Origin: Alentia gelatinosa
Lineage: Eukaryota > Annelida > Polychaeta > Phyllodocida > Polynoidae
Reading direction: 5' to 3'
Length of the DNA stretch: 64,000 nucleotides
Assembly: GCA_950022655.1 (NCBI GenBank)
Contig: OX465580.1
Coordinates: 95,622,797-95,686,796, forward strand
Position 1 is the first letter of the stretch; the number at the start of each line of letters is the position of its first letter. Positions 9,383 through 20,318 of this stretch are shown one piece after another. The notes beneath the pieces are model-generated. The model did not search any database, was not told the origin of the DNA, and was given only the letters and a program-made list of their open reading frames with translations. The position numbers and the translations under genes were made by a program.

Positions 9383-10500
9383 CTTAAGATTCAGATCCTG
9401 ATTTGGTTTACAACCTTAATGAGTGCGCTGTGAGATCTAGAGATTTGATCTAAAAATCACATTTCAGGGCTCCATTTTCACGCCACAAACATTAACACCC
9501 ACCCATATTAGCCAACATCCACAGCTCATCTCAGATAAGTGAAAGTATATGGCTCGAAAACTCTCAATTCGGCACACACAATGATTATTTTCATTATATA
9601 TATAGCACTGGACATCTCTAAAATTGAATCGTCGTCAAATTCTGAGAATCGACCATCTTCTTTAAGTGACTGTACACGCATAGACAAATACATATATACA
9701 CATACGTTTACCTCTAGTTGACCCTAGACAACATAAAGCTAGTTGACCTTTGATAAAGTAAAATATAATTATCTTAGTGCGGTGCTAAATAAATAACTTC
9801 CGCCCATGGCTGACATTTGGCTCTCGTCAAGTCGAACTGCAGGTCGTCCAACCTGCTTTCTAACATCACCCCACTGTTCGCTGAGAAATTGTAATACGAG
9901 GAATACAAGAACGAATTAAATTTCCTGAAGACCACATAAAGCAACGTAGTTCCGGTTACGAATCCTAAAGGTTATAATGCCCCGTCCAACGCTGTCAGAG
10001 AAAACTGAGCACCGCTCCCCCGTGCGTGCCTTGTTCAAAAGGAGCTTCGCCTTGTTCACACCAGAGGACAACACCATCTACCTGCAGGGATCCTTGGTCT
10101 CCTTTGAGCCTCCAGTAGATATCAATTCTGAGTAGAAAATAGTGCAAAGTTCAACAAGCTCATGTATTTATCTCACCCCTGGAAAATATGCCCATAGGCT
10201 TAACATTGGGAACTCGTTCTCCATGCCCGTCCAAGTATTGCAGTCCGTTCTCCATGGTTTATATCCTGTGTGTCGTCCATTATTTAGGTGTATACAGGGA
10301 TGAGATAAATACAGAAAGCAACTCGTTTTGGTCAAGAAGACTTTGACCAAAATTTGTTGGTTTCTTCTTAGAACTCTATATAGAAAATAATAATCGTGAT
10401 ATGTATCTTGTTTTTTTGCTAAGTACTAAGGGTGTTGCTGTAGATGTTGGTGTTGATAGGTGTTTGTGGGCGATCATGTTGATGGGAGCTGACTAGCATT
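9383..10500. other. no recognised gene; coiled-coil-like coding scraps
   Basis: Around 9820-10135 short frames interrupted by stops read like fragments of a real protein, for instance YEEYKNELNFLKTT near 9895-9940 and a 53-codon ATG-to-stop ORF at about 9977-10138. I cannot assign them to a family; a decayed retroelement ORF is one possibility. Confidence 0.3.
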
Positions 10501-10930
10501 GATGGGATATGGTGTTGATTGATTTTGGTCTTAGTGGGCGCCAAAATCACCAAAATCCACACCCACACGTTCCAACATGCACTGAGAGCAACGGCCATCA
10601 ATACCCACCGACATAGCTATTCACCAACACCCAAAGTAACACCCACCGAAAACAACAACCATCAACACCTACTACAATATTCATCAATGTCCACGGTCGT
10701 TTGCTCCCTCACCCACTAACACCCACACTCACAGCCACACCAACATTCACCAACACTGTCTCAACACCAATAGCCACGCAAACACCGACCATGAAATAGC
10801 CACACCAAGCAACTCCTACTCCAACCAATATCAACACCCATTAACATCCACACGCAACAGCACCCACACCCAGTCACAGCCTCACCCACCATATCCAACA
10901 CCTACCTACACCGACACCTACACCCAACTT
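10500..10930. repeat. degenerate CAACACCCA-type minisatellite
   Basis: Dozens of variants of CCAACACCCAC follow one another with irregular spacing, with no reading frame. A short patch of the same kind occurs near 54690-54745. Confidence 0.75.
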
Positions 10931-11925
10931 CATGGGACTTGGGTGAATTAAAGATATTAGTATTCCGATTCTACCTCTGTGTACAAGGGTTAACATCTGA
11001 GTTTTCACAACGGAAATGGGCATGTGAAATGGAAGCGAGATATGAGACATCATGCACCTGCAAACAGGCATCATATCTGGTAATAAAAATCCATTCTTCT
11101 CTCCTTGGTCAGACATGAAGTTGAAAATAAAGTATCACTCTTTTATCAGAAGAAATGTACAAATTGCTATATATGAAGGGAACACGGCAAGTTAAAAGCT
11201 GTCTGCCTCCATGTACAAGTTTCTACCTCCGTGTATACTTCTACCTCAGTGTACAACATTTCAATATCTTAATAGATATTTCACATCACTTCCTATTTTA
11301 AAAACCTCCTGTTTGAAACAAAAAAAGTGGATTTAAATGGAGCATCCTTCCTCGGAAATGCGGCACAACTTTATAACCATATCACATTTTTATGTCATGC
11401 TGGTTGGTGACTGCTGCTATCTATTTCATTAAAGATTAAAGGCGATTGAAGTTTCTAAAAAATAAAAGCACAAGATGCCGAAGACTAGGGCATTCAAGAG
11501 GGCATACAGTCAAGTTAAGGGGAAATCCCGAAGGCAGACAAGGGGCTGAGGGGTCTATACCCCTGTCTACCTCCCCTCCTCTCATGGAAGACTTTACCCG
11601 GAAAGTGCTCAGGATTGATAATGAAGTGTCCTTCAAGATCCCCATCTAGCGTGACACACTGGTTTATAAAATCTCATGTTCGGTCATGTATTATCTTGTC
11701 TACTAACAGGCGAAAGGCCGATGACAGGGAAAGGGAGTATCGAACGTACCATATATATATATATATAGCCTGGCTCTCTTTAAAGTTCCATAAAATCATA
11801 ACATCTGCTCAAAAGTTATTGGAATGAATTGCTTGTGACAGCTCAATATCTATAGTATGTAATAATGTGTGAATTTGGGATTTCTTATTCAGTTTATATT
11901 TTAGTATCTGTTTCTGTTCTCAGGT
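10931..11925. other. no recognised gene
   Basis: Mixed sequence with short ORFs only. A short TA run lies near 11750-11768. I see no transposon end or conserved domain. Confidence 0.35.
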
Positions 11926-11938
11926 ACGAAAAATGCAG

Positions 11939-12570
11939 GTTTTGAAAAATAGATCCATATTTTGTGACAATGAAGCTGCGGTGTCAGTGTTTCAAACAAG
12001 AAGGGGTAGGGACAAGGTCCTACTCGATGCCACCAGAGCAGCCTGGATGGTTCAGGCCATGTTTGGCATTCAGATTATTTAAATGTATATGCCGCGGGAC
12101 CCTAAATACGGTAGCAGATGCAATCACCAGAGCCCACTTATCAAAGAAATATTATGACTATGTGGCTAACTTGTTACCATCGGGATCACTATTGCAGATT
12201 CCTACGGTTACTCACAGTTTTGATAACGTGACCCCTGTGCTTCTTTCCAGGTCCGGACTTGTCATCACTTCTATCAAAGGCAGTAGACAGACAAGAGCTG
12301 GCAAGAGCCAAGGTGACAAACGACGCACGGAGGGCGATGCTGTGCAAGTACCTAGCATTGTGCCACTGGTGGAGCCTAGAGTCAACAACCCTCAGACATC
12401 AACACCTTTGCGCAGTGCTGGAGTACTGGCTGGGGGAAAGGCTGCCATCTAGCACTACCCTACACTCTCCATATACAATCACAAAATGCATCACATTTCC
12501 TTCTCTTGAACCACCATTTCAAACACACCACTACACACTTCAAAACCTTCCCGCCCTCCATCATCCTACC
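11939..12570 (+). pseudogene. decayed DIRS-like RNase H and recombinase N-terminus
   Basis: From about 11947 the frame reads SIFCDNEAAVSVFQ and AAWMVQAMFGIQII, matching VFCDNLGTVQTLNSG and QAWMVQARLQVEL in the minus-strand element at 41.4-42.4 kb. A stop at 12078 and a frame change near 12100 lead into NTVADAITRAHLS, the end of RNase H (compare IADALSRAHLS). Another frame change near 12250 gives a helical N-terminal recombinase segment with LARAKVTNDARRAMLCKYL. The catalytic recombinase domain is absent. At least one stop and two frameshifts show a dead relic of a related but different family. Confidence 0.75.
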
Positions 12571-12972
12571 TCTTGAAATACTTATTTGTGTGTTATAACT
12601 TCTTATAAGGGTCTTGACGATATCATTTACACATTATACCCCTAAAACATATTTCACAAAGTATCATGAATATACAACCAATCAAGAACTGATTGTATAT
12701 TTATCATAAAATCAACTGAATGAATCTAAAAGATAGTTTAGAATGTACATATGTATATATCAACATATAACACACCGCCTATGTAAGTATGAATTACAAC
12801 CAACGAACTACTCACAGGTTATTCACTGCAGGACTTTAGCTGCTCTTCCTCCATGTCATTGTTGCTTTCCCTGGTAACTGATAGGGTAACCAGTGGTTCC
12901 TTGGTTACGAACACCTGTCTAATGGTCATTCCGCCGCTACACATGTTTTAAGCTTCCATTGGTATGTATTTT

Positions 12973-13269
12973 TCAAAATCTTTTCATACTGTCTGAGTGT
13001 CTCTCTCGATTGGTGGTGAGTAATTCGTAGTCGATGTTGAGAGCTCGGTCCGTATCGAAAAAAATTGCCATGGTAGTTATGGACAGAACACAGTACATAA
13101 CGGAGGTCAACAGCTGGATGACCAGGCAAACTATAAACACGGTGTCGCTATAGAGACAGGTCAATGAGAACACAGAGAAAATGACAACACAAGGAGAAAT
13201 AAGTAAATAAATGGCAGGGGCTCTGAAAACGGACAATCCGAGAGCCCCAAATTTGCACTTCCTCCCCAA
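12973..13269 (-). other. hydrophobic exon-like ORF of unknown family
   Basis: A 98-codon minus-strand ORF. Its middle is strongly hydrophobic (APAIYLLISPCVVIFSVF, then VFIVCLVIQLLTSVMYCVL), suggesting two or three membrane passes, and it ends in a charged tail. It could be the last exon of a small multipass membrane protein, but no family is recognised. Its first 12 codons overlap the start of the Penelope relic on the other strand. Chance hydrophobicity in AT-rich DNA is an alternative. Confidence 0.25.
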
Positions 13270-14008
13270 AATTCACAAACAGTCCTGAAAGGCCGCCACC
13301 AGGTAGACTAGTGGCAACAAACGTCCAACTGAGAAAATCTCATGCATTGTTGACACTTTCCTAAAAGTCTATTGGTTCCAAATGTTAAGTCTTACATTAA
13401 AGACACCAATGACTTTGTGAACAAGATCAACAATCTACCAACTCTAGATGAGGGGGTAATAATCGGGACACTTGACGTGAACTCTCTATACACCAATATT
13501 CCCAATCAAGCAGGGATAAAGATGATGGAAGGCAAACTGGCTGACTCAGTCCAGGCGAACAGAAACCATCTAACAAGTCGATCACTGATCTGCTAGAGAT
13601 GGTATTGACTAAAATCTATATTGTTTTTGATGGTCAACACTACCTCCAAATGAGGGGAACAGCAATGGAGACGAGGCTAGCCCCATCATACGCAAATCTG
13701 TTTATGGAACCAATAGAGGAAAACCTATTGAAAAAAAACACCGACAAAACCCACAATATGGTGGAAATACAATTCTATGTGTGGGGAAATGGCTGGGATG
13801 AGTTCAATAAGTGGATAAACTACTTGAGCTCCTCTTAGAAAATGATAAAGTTCACAGTGGCGAGCTCACAGCAGCAAGCCACCTTCTTGGACACCAAAGT
13901 AATCCTGAAAGATGGTAAGCTACACACTGACCTGTGCACTTAGACGACTAATGGGGCAGAGGACCAAGGAGAGGTAGATAATGTTTCATCTCATCTCCAC
14001 ATACAGAC
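13235..14008 (+). pseudogene. Penelope-like element, reverse transcriptase fragment
   Basis: Successive frames give the Penelope-type RT order. HFLPKIHK is near 13250, then PTEKIS, then VPNVKSYIKDTNDFVNKINNLP and GTLDVNSLYTNIPNQAGI (13372-13596; first catalytic aspartate in TLDVNSLYTNIP). Next come HYLQMRGTAMETRLAPSYANLFM (13599-13838) and, after a stop, FLDTKVILKDGKLHTDL (about 13880-13930). The YIDD region is replaced by FYVWGNGW, so the active site is lost. Several stops and frameshifts make it a relic. It breaks off at 14008, exactly where a CACTG element begins, and a GIY-YIG fragment of the same kind resumes at 20319 on the same strand. Confidence 0.85.
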
Positions 14009-14011
14009 CAG
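14009..14011 (+). repeat. 3-bp target duplication CAG, left
   Basis: CAG precedes the CACTG terminus at 14012 and is repeated at 20316-20318 after the opposite terminus. Confidence 0.6.
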
Positions 14012-15295
14012 CACTGCGCGAAACTAACCACTTTATATATGTATACGCCCGGCATACATAGGTATGCTTTTGCGTATACAAGGTCGTCCTATTCCCCGTG
14101 TGTATACGCCTTATCTGTAGGCGCTTGATTCATATATACGCCTGATTCATATATACGACTGATTCTGTTGTATTTACACCACCATCCAATAGTTCCGATC
14201 TCTAGCACTTGGGGACACTACTGGTAGCATATTTCATTTTCCATTAACCCATTCGCGGCGGGCCATTTTCAGAGCGCGCGAAGTCAGCCCGGGTAACAGT
14301 TAGATTCTACTGCTTGGCGGCGGGCATACATACGCTTCCGGCCCAGATCTGGGTCGGCGCCACGATGTCTGGTTAGAACTATTTGTTTTATCGAATTGAT
14401 GGTAAATAACAATAAAAGTTGTTGACACTGTTGTCTTCCTATGACTATATTCTAACTCCTCTGAGAATTTGGTATGGTATATATAAAGAATAATAGAGAA
14501 AATCCAGAAACAAGTATGGGTAACTGGACAAGATTCAAACCAAAAAAAAATGGCGCCCGCAAGGGCACAGACGCTGGCAAGCATCTTATGTCTTTGAACC
14601 TGGATTTATATATTGGATTATTCGAATATTAATCTGCCAGCGGAAGAGGAGCAATATATATATATATTCCCTACGTGTGTGGGTGGTTATTATGGAGAAA
14701 TAGCCTGCAGATCAACGCATATGGCCTGGAACAAGTTGAGACATCGATCGCAAAATAAGTGTGACAGTGGTTTATATTGACAACGCCAGCCTGCGAAGTC
14801 CCGGTTCTGCAGTGATATAACTTTGCTGCTGTCATAACCATACAAAAATGCATTGACATCTCTAATCATCACCCTGGGAATATTCCACAAGTCTTCACGA
14901 TTCTGACAGTGTCTGGTTTATTCATATAGACGGCAAATAACGGGAGAAAATGGATATTTACCAAGGCGCCGAACCTAACAACATGCTACTCAGTGCAGTG
15001 TCAATGAAGCCAATACTAAGAAAGCCGAGTTGTTTAGCCATCACCTCGCCCAGGATTTGGTCGATTTACTCCTACAAGACGTTATGACATCGCTATTGGA
15101 TTATACTGGAAGGAACAGAAAAGCCTGCTGATTCTGTCCCCTGTGAAATCAACATCATTATATTCTTTGCTGGATCTGTAGGAGTCAATCTCACCAAGGG
15201 GTTATATATGTGGCTTCGCCCCAGCATGGCGTGTTTGTGGTCGGCACTTTCAAATCCAGCAACTCCCTTCACCGCAGTGCAAAGACAACGTGTAG

Positions 15296-15850
15296 AAAAT
15301 GATCTCGCACAAGGTTTAAACCTTCAGGAAATTAATGGAGACATATATACAACGAATCACCACACTCTAAGGTTTGTTCCTATATAAATTTTGTAAAATT
15401 TAGACGTTTCGATGAATAGAAAATAAATAAAACATAACCCACATCGAACTACGCATTACCCTGTATGGGTGGGGAAACACTTGGCAATGTAGGTTAGTTA
15501 GAAAATCATATCGCACAAGGGTTTAACATTAAATATATGAAAAGTGACTTATACGAGGATATTCCCCACACTCTGAGGTTGGTTCTCGTATAATATTTTA
15601 CATTTTGATCGAGAATTAACATGATTATCAAATTAAACCGTTGCGCCTTACGCGGTTCATTTTTTGGCTTGCTGCAACATGGCGTCAACTGCGGAGGGGG
15701 GTTGACACGGGAGTGACAGCATTAGATGTCAATTTGAAAATCAATTTGTATGGACTTTTAACGTTAGATAATCGATCAGGGAGCTATATAGGGGCAAAGC
15801 TGAGACTCTGAGGTTTATTCCAGTATATATATTGTGATATATCATTGAGT
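15296..15850. repeat. three diverged direct repeats inside piggyBac
   Basis: AGAAAATSATMTCGCACAAGG-type sequence at 15296 and 15500 is followed each time by a CACACTCTRAGGTT block (15358 and 15568). A third, weaker unit has GAGACTCTGAGGTT near 15802. Spacing is about 205-235 bp. Confidence 0.6.
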
Positions 15851-15913
15851 AGGGAAATGTGAGGTGAGGCTTACACGTGCATTTTTTTTTTTTATAACGA
15901 CGTAGTCGCTTAC

Positions 15914-17057
15914 CGGATACGCTTTCAGCGAGGACCCAGAACTTGAGGCCCCATTTTGTGGGTTTGAGGGGCATGTATTGTCGATGTGCACATTTCCCCT
16001 TGTGCTTTATCATCGTTTCGTCTACGCAAATCTCCCGTTTGGGACGATAAATGAGTTTTGAGACTTTGTTTAGGTGATTCATCAACCAAGAAACACGATC
16101 GATAGCTGCGGGGGGTGCCTCATTATCGTCTTTCTGTTCTGGACCGAAGTTGAGGTACCTGCAAAGGGAATGCTATGGAATCACTACGTGTGAAACACCT
16201 TCATACACAAATATATCAGAATAATGGCAAATCTAATGCAAAAAAGCTATTTTACGTAGAAATACAGTGGTTTATCTCTGAATATTGTTTTTGGGAAATA
16301 TTTCAGCTTACCGTAGTATATCGAGGAAACGATCACGGGTCAGTATCGTACCGAAGTAAGGTGTTGATAGCTCTCGTATTCTTGACCAGTAGTCCTGGAT
16401 TCGTATTTTTTTCACTATTGACATCAACATTGTCAGTCCTATGAAGATTTTCATGTCTTGAACACTGATAGGTGTCCATTTCCTTTTCTTTGTGGATCCA
16501 CAAACTCGATTATCGTTTGCATATCTGTTGGTGCAGCCTACCAGGGCTTCGAGGAAACCGTACGTGAGGAATAATCGGAAAAAGTTTATCGGTGTTTTTG
16601 GCATATCGGAGTCCACTTCTGAAGTCATTCCTGAGCTGCTTTCATCGAAATCTGTTGGGGGATGTTTATTTCCCAAATTTGCCTTAATTCTTGTCCATTT
16701 ACGACCACAAGCTGTGGTTTCTTGGTCTTTCGTAAATGTCGGGACATCTTCAGCTGAGTGTACATCGTCTTCACCACTGTCAGAACTCGCATCATTCGCG
16801 GAGGCCGAACTGCTGGATTCGCTATCGAATTCGTTGATTTTGGACGTTTCTGGTTGGTTTTGCTCTGTTCTTTCGACATTTCCTAAGGGTTTTTCTGTGT
16901 CAGATTCACTATCGTCTTTCCCATGTAGTAAGGCCACTGTTGTGATCGGTAGGTCGTCCTCCCAATCCCCCCAGTCGCAGTCGTCGTCCGACCATTCCGC
17001 CATTTTGGCATCGGGGGCGTGGACGTCTGCTTCTGATCTTACTCGCACCGGATTCAT
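15914..17057 (-). pseudogene. piggyBac transposase (two exons visible, C-terminus missing)
   Basis: Exon 1 (17057-16312) encodes an acidic N-terminus (DDDCDWGDWEDDLP, Ser/Asp-rich to about residue 100), then the DDE_Tnp_1_7 start with FFRLFLTYGFLEALV, MKIFIGLTMLM and TRDRFLDIL. It ends at CTACG|GTAAGC. A 153-nt intron (16311-16159) ends in TTTCCCTTTGCAG reversed context, and exon 2 (16158-15914) continues in frame with YLNFGPEQ, WLMNHLN, then ICVDETMIKHKGK, holding the first catalytic aspartate, and MPLKPTKWGLKFWVLAESVSG. It ends at a second GTAAGC donor. The second and third catalytic aspartates and the Cys-rich C-terminus are not found downstream, so the gene is probably incomplete. The frame across the first junction is perfect. 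Confidence 0.85.
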
Positions 17058-17218
17058 TCTTTTTTTTCTATGGTTTCCATGGTAACTATATTTTTGTAAT
17101 GATTATTTTTAGAAAGGGTTATATCTTTTCTAAATATATTGAAAAATACAGAACTATTCCTTCATTATTTATTGTTTTAGGGACGTTTCAAATTTTGATA
17201 ACGAGATCTCGCAAAAAT

Positions 17219-17300
17219 GATGCCTCCAGGCATCACCCGATCTACCGTGGTGTCGCCTCCAGGCATCACCAGATATACCGTGGTGATGCCTGGAGGCATC
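17219..17300. repeat. three subterminal palindromes of the piggyBac element
   Basis: GATGCCTCCAGGCATC, a TCGCCTCCAGGCATC variant and GATGCCTGGAGGCATC are spaced about 35 bp apart. The MITE at 2914-3275 has the same triplet arrangement, which suggests transposase-binding sites. Confidence 0.7.
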
Positions 17301-17670
17301 ACCCGCCGCGAATGGGTTAACCATCCAAGTCTGTATCAGCGGGGGGAGGGTTTCCCACTGAGGACACCTATACTTCTACCAACACGGAGGCGGCGGGGGC
17401 GAACCTTTTTTATTTTTTATCTCACCCGAGATATTTTTTCTCCGTAGACTCAACATTGGGAAAGCGTATCTAATGCCTATTAGATATTTATGAAAAATAT
17501 CCAATGGGGGATAATGGTATTCTCATGGGCTATGCTCAGGGGGAGTCATTGCCACCTCCGGTGTCCCCCTCTACCGCGCCTCCCGGGTGCCCCTCCTGCC
17601 CCCTCGCGGCTTTCTCACCTACCACGAGGTCACGTGGTGCAGCCCGGTCCCGACCCCGGCCTCACTTCTC

Positions 17671-17714
17671 CTTCAACCTCCCTGCAGTACGCACGTACTA
17701 CAGTACTTTTTCGT
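17671..17714 (+). repeat. 44-bp terminal direct repeat, copy 1
   Basis: Starts CTTCAACCTCCCTGCAGTAC and ends CTACAGTACTTTTTCGT; identical at 19618-19661. The middle holds a GTACGCACGTAC near-palindrome. Confidence 0.9.
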
Positions 17715-17805
17715 TATTCTTGGCCACGTGCTCACAGCCTCATACTCCACGAGTATAGGCCAGCACCCCATACACACGTGAAAGTACATCTACGAGTAAA
17801 GGAGG

Positions 17806-18192
17806 ATGGGTCCTACAACAAGAAATACCCCCGTGCCAAGCACCTCGAGGGCACCGGAGGTTTCTGCTCAGGTACAGTCGGAAGGAACGCAGAGAGGAAG
17901 CGAGGCGGCAAACGATCAGATCGAATCCATCTCGGAACGAGGATCAACAGTCAAGACGTCTCGTATGACCGCACTGGAGGCGAAGATGGACACCATGATG
18001 GCTACCCTAGCAGCGATGTCCAGACAACGGTCGCCCAGCCGGGTCTCGCACCACCCGCCGACCGTGCGCAAAGCACGGACCCAGGCAGAAGATCGGACGC
18101 GGGAATGGGCCGAGACCAGGCCTTGCGCCTCCCCGCCCCACGGGCCCTCCGTGACCGTTACCTCCCGGAACATCACCTGCAGCGAGAGATAG
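17806..18192 (+). CDS. gag ORF1 of the non-autonomous DIRS-like element
   Basis: 128 residues. Aligns with ORF1 of the minus-strand element over DQIESISERG / DHVESVSQQG, MTALEAKMDTMMATLAAMSRQ (helical, coiled-coil-like) and TREWAE. Probably the N-terminal assembly part of Gag. Its 3' end overlaps ORF2, which starts at an ATG in the -1 frame at 18105, exactly as in the minus-strand copy. No stops occur before the overlap. Function is inferred only from position and the coiled-coil character. Confidence 0.65.
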   Translation: MGPTTRNTPVPSTSRAPEVSAQVQSEGTQRGSEAANDQIESISERGSTVKTSRMTALEAKMDTMMATLAAMSRQRSPSRVSHHPPTVRKARTQAEDRTREWAETRPCASPPHGPSVTVTSRNITCSER

Positions 18193-18857
18193 ACCGAGAG
18201 GCAATGCCCCACGACCGTACGGCCGGTAAGAGTACTACTGACTTTCATTCTAAAGGTATTTCGAAGCCGTACATGTATGTTGAGCGCGAGGGTCTGTACA
18301 CCCTCGCGCAGAAACTCGAGGTCAGGGGCACCCTCGGACCTATGGAATACGTCAGTGCGTTCCTCGTGATGATGGAGGACCACAGAGCAGTCCCCGAGGA
18401 ACACAGGAGGGATATGTACAGGCATCTATCGCAAGTATCCATCGATGCCCAGTCTCGACCGTGGGCCGGGGTCCGCCGTTGGTCTGATTTTGTATTCGAC
18501 CAAGTGGAGGCTGGGAGAATTTACTGGTCAGATCACGTGCGGATCCAGGATGAACGTGTGCGCCTGGCCATGACGGCTATGACCACAACGACCAACGGCC
18601 ACGACGGCGGCAAGGCCGGGGGGCGGGAGCTTCCCTGCCGAGCCTACAACTCAGAGAGGGGGTGTCGCCAACGGAACGGGCACCAGGACGCGTGCAACAG
18701 GAAGCTGATGTACGGTGGCGGGTATGAGAGTGCTGCCCAAACATCCGCACCCCCAACACACCGGATGCCGCACGCCGGACACTCACTCTGCACCAGTGAT
18801 CCCCAACCGCTGAAACAACAGGCATCAAAAAACGGCCCGGACGCGTCCCGCGAGTGA
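18105..18857 (+). CDS. gag ORF2 (nucleocapsid-like) of the non-autonomous DIRS-like element
   Basis: 250 residues from the overlapping ATG. The core YLPEHHLQREIDREAMPHDRT, YVEREGLYTLAQKLEVRG, AQSRPWAGVRRWSDFVFDQVEAGR is about 60% identical by eye to the minus-strand element. A cysteine motif PCRAYNSERGCRQRNGH follows. Compared with the other copy (PCRDFNGERGCRHRSDH, then HVCTFCDSVGRKCGHSVHACNRKL), about 25 residues holding the CxxC pair are deleted, so the second zinc knuckle is lost while DACNRKL is kept. The deletion is in frame, so the ORF stays open. It probably bound the element RNA when intact. Confidence 0.7.
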   Translation: MGRDQALRLPAPRALRDRYLPEHHLQREIDREAMPHDRTAGKSTTDFHSKGISKPYMYVEREGLYTLAQKLEVRGTLGPMEYVSAFLVMMEDHRAVPEEHRRDMYRHLSQVSIDAQSRPWAGVRRWSDFVFDQVEAGRIYWSDHVRIQDERVRLAMTAMTTTTNGHDGGKAGGRELPCRAYNSERGCRQRNGHQDACNRKLMYGGGYESAAQTSAPPTHRMPHAGHSLCTSDPQPLKQQASKNGPDASRE

Positions 18858-18953
18858 GCGTGGCGCGTTGTACACCCCCTGCCCTCAGGACGCCTGCACT
18901 CGGGGAGGGGGGTACCAGGGAGCGAGTGCACGCAGGATGACGCAACACCCCAC

Positions 18954-19600
18954 GTGACAACAACAATACGTGCCATGCACGTGGGGGATGCTAGTAAACA
19001 CAGGACCCCGCCCACCAACGACTGCACTCCCGTGGTTATGCGTGTTGGCGGGGAGCGGGAGCAATTGGCTCGGCAATTGCCCCGGGAGGAGGTGGACACC
19101 AGACTGGATATTGACTTCGCCGCTGTAAGGAAGGTATGCGAGACCGGAGTTCCCTCCCCCGGAGTCCGGACAGACCCCGAGAGGTTCGCCGCACATCGGC
19201 GGTCTCACTGGCCCTCCTTCTCGGGCCCCGGGCCGCCGGGTCACGCCTACATCTACGAGGAGGTGCGGCGCACGGGCCTACCCAACGCGCTCGCGGCGCG
19301 CATCGACCTCCCCACGGACTTGTGTATCCCGGCGTGGGAGCGGTACCTCACGGGCCTCCCCGGGAGGGAGGAACTCCTGGGCTTCATCAGATACGGTTTT
19401 CCCCTGGGATACACCGGCCCCGTCAGCGATACGAGGGGCGTGCCCAATCATCCCAGTGCCCGGGATACCCTGATCAGCTGGACAGTTTCATCAACAAGGA
19501 ACGAGGGTTCAGCAACCTCCTAGGGCCTTACGAGGCTCCCCCCTTTGAACCCTGGTGTCACGTGTCGCCGTTGATGACACGCGAGAAAAGGGGGACCGAA
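18954..19600 (+). pseudogene. truncated RT-polyprotein N-terminus
   Basis: VCETGVPSPGVRTDPERF, GLPNALAARIDLPTDL, ELLGFIRYGFPLGYTGPVSDTRGV match the minus-strand element at 46.4-46.8 kb. A frame change near 19460 is needed to continue into FINKERGFSNLLGPYEAPPF and TPWCHVSPLMTR-like sequence. The ORF then ends in terminal repeat DNA; no catalytic RT motif is present. Confidence 0.75.
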
Positions 19601-19617
19601 GACCGTCGTGTCATTAC

Positions 19618-19661
19618 CTTCAACCTCCCTGCAGTACGCACGTACTACAGTACTTTTTCGT
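19618..19661 (+). repeat. 44-bp terminal direct repeat, copy 2
   Basis: Exact copy of 17671-17714, placed directly after the deletion point and before the 3' tail. Confidence 0.9.
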
Positions 19662-20318
19662 CCCACCCACCCACAACCTTCTCTCTTCTCTTCCTACTAA
19701 AGTAGGGCTCTTTATTATTCATACAATTACCTCTATTGTATTTCATACAATTATCATGTGTATTGTATTTCATATTTTTACTTTTCATAATTGACTCATA
19801 TTCTACCTGTCAATTATCATTTACTTACCGTCATATTATCTTATCATTAATATGCTCGTCCAGTAAGGTCGACATAATTTTACTTACTCTTATTTCATAA
19901 AATTAAATAAAATTTTATTCTCCCAAGCCACTGCTTGTCTACTTTCATCCGGGGGTAGGGTAATGTCACAAATGTTAGCCCATTTGTCAATATTAAGGGT
20001 GAGATAAATTCAGAAACCCATTCAAACTCGATGGGATACGGGCTCAGACCCTCAACTTTCATGAGTTTCCTCTATAGTATCGGTACACATATACACATAT
20101 ATATCGCGCAGAGTATATTTCCTCTCGTATACGCCTGGTGTGAAATACAGCCAAGACGCGTCCATATACAAAAGGAATAGTCTTCTACACGCCTCATACG
20201 CTGGTGTGAAATATGGTCGTATACAAATGAAAACAAGTAAATATACAGCGATAACGATACATGCACTTCCGCGATGGCGTATATATATGAATAATATGGT
20301 GGTTTTCACGCAGTGCAG

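Larger units (their letters stand above)
14248..17316 (-). mobile_element. piggyBac element with TTAA duplications
   Basis: TTAA at 14244-14247 precedes CCCATTCGCGGCGGG (14248-14262). The mirror CCCGCCGCGAATGGG (17302-17316) is followed by TTAA at 17317-17320. A 15-bp perfect TIR and TTAA duplications are diagnostic of piggyBac. Inside the transposase-start end lie three palindromic GATGCCTCCAGGCATC-type units (17219-17300). The transposase starts at 17057 and covers only the N-terminal and first catalytic part; I find no C-terminal exons between 14263 and 15900, so the copy seems internally rearranged. Three diverged direct repeats of about 205-235 bp lie at 15296-15850. Confidence 0.95.
17505..19955 (+). 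mobile_element. non-autonomous DIRS-like element (gag kept, RT and recombinase deleted)
   Basis: Homologous along its length to the 5' half of the minus-strand element at 40.6-48.5 kb. It starts with CATGGGCTATGCTCAGGGG (compare CATGGCCTATGGTCAGGGG there) and carries the same two gag ORFs and the RT N-terminal region up to WCHVSPLMTR. At 19580 it jumps to a terminal module. A 44-bp segment at 17671-17714 is repeated exactly at 19618-19661, fitting repeats A1/A2 of a split-direct-repeat element. The tail AAATAAAATTTTAT then TTTCATCCGGGGG also ends the minus-strand element. RT catalytic core, RNase H and recombinase are missing. Confidence 0.8.
14012..20315. mobile_element. CACTG-type element interrupting the Penelope relic and hosting two other elements
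   Basis: The left end is CACTGCGCGAAACTAACCAC; the right end, reverse-complemented, is CACTGCGTGAAAACCACCAT. Both continue into TATATATACGCC-type sequence. A 3-bp CAG duplication flanks it. Terminal CACTG with a 3-bp duplication recalls the EnSpm/CACTA superfamily. Removing the piggyBac (14248-17316) and DIRS-like (about 17505-19955) insertions leaves under 1 kb of non-coding GTATACGCC-rich DNA, so it is non-autonomous. It is the same family as the MITE at 5437-9379. Confidence 0.7.

Noticed and set aside
14671..14890. C-terminal piggyBac exon
   Set aside because: The 66-codon minus ORF has no DDE or Cys-rich piggyBac motif and cannot be aligned to the family.
16492..17085. 197-codon plus-strand ORF
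   Set aside because: Antisense shadow of the piggyBac N-terminal exon.
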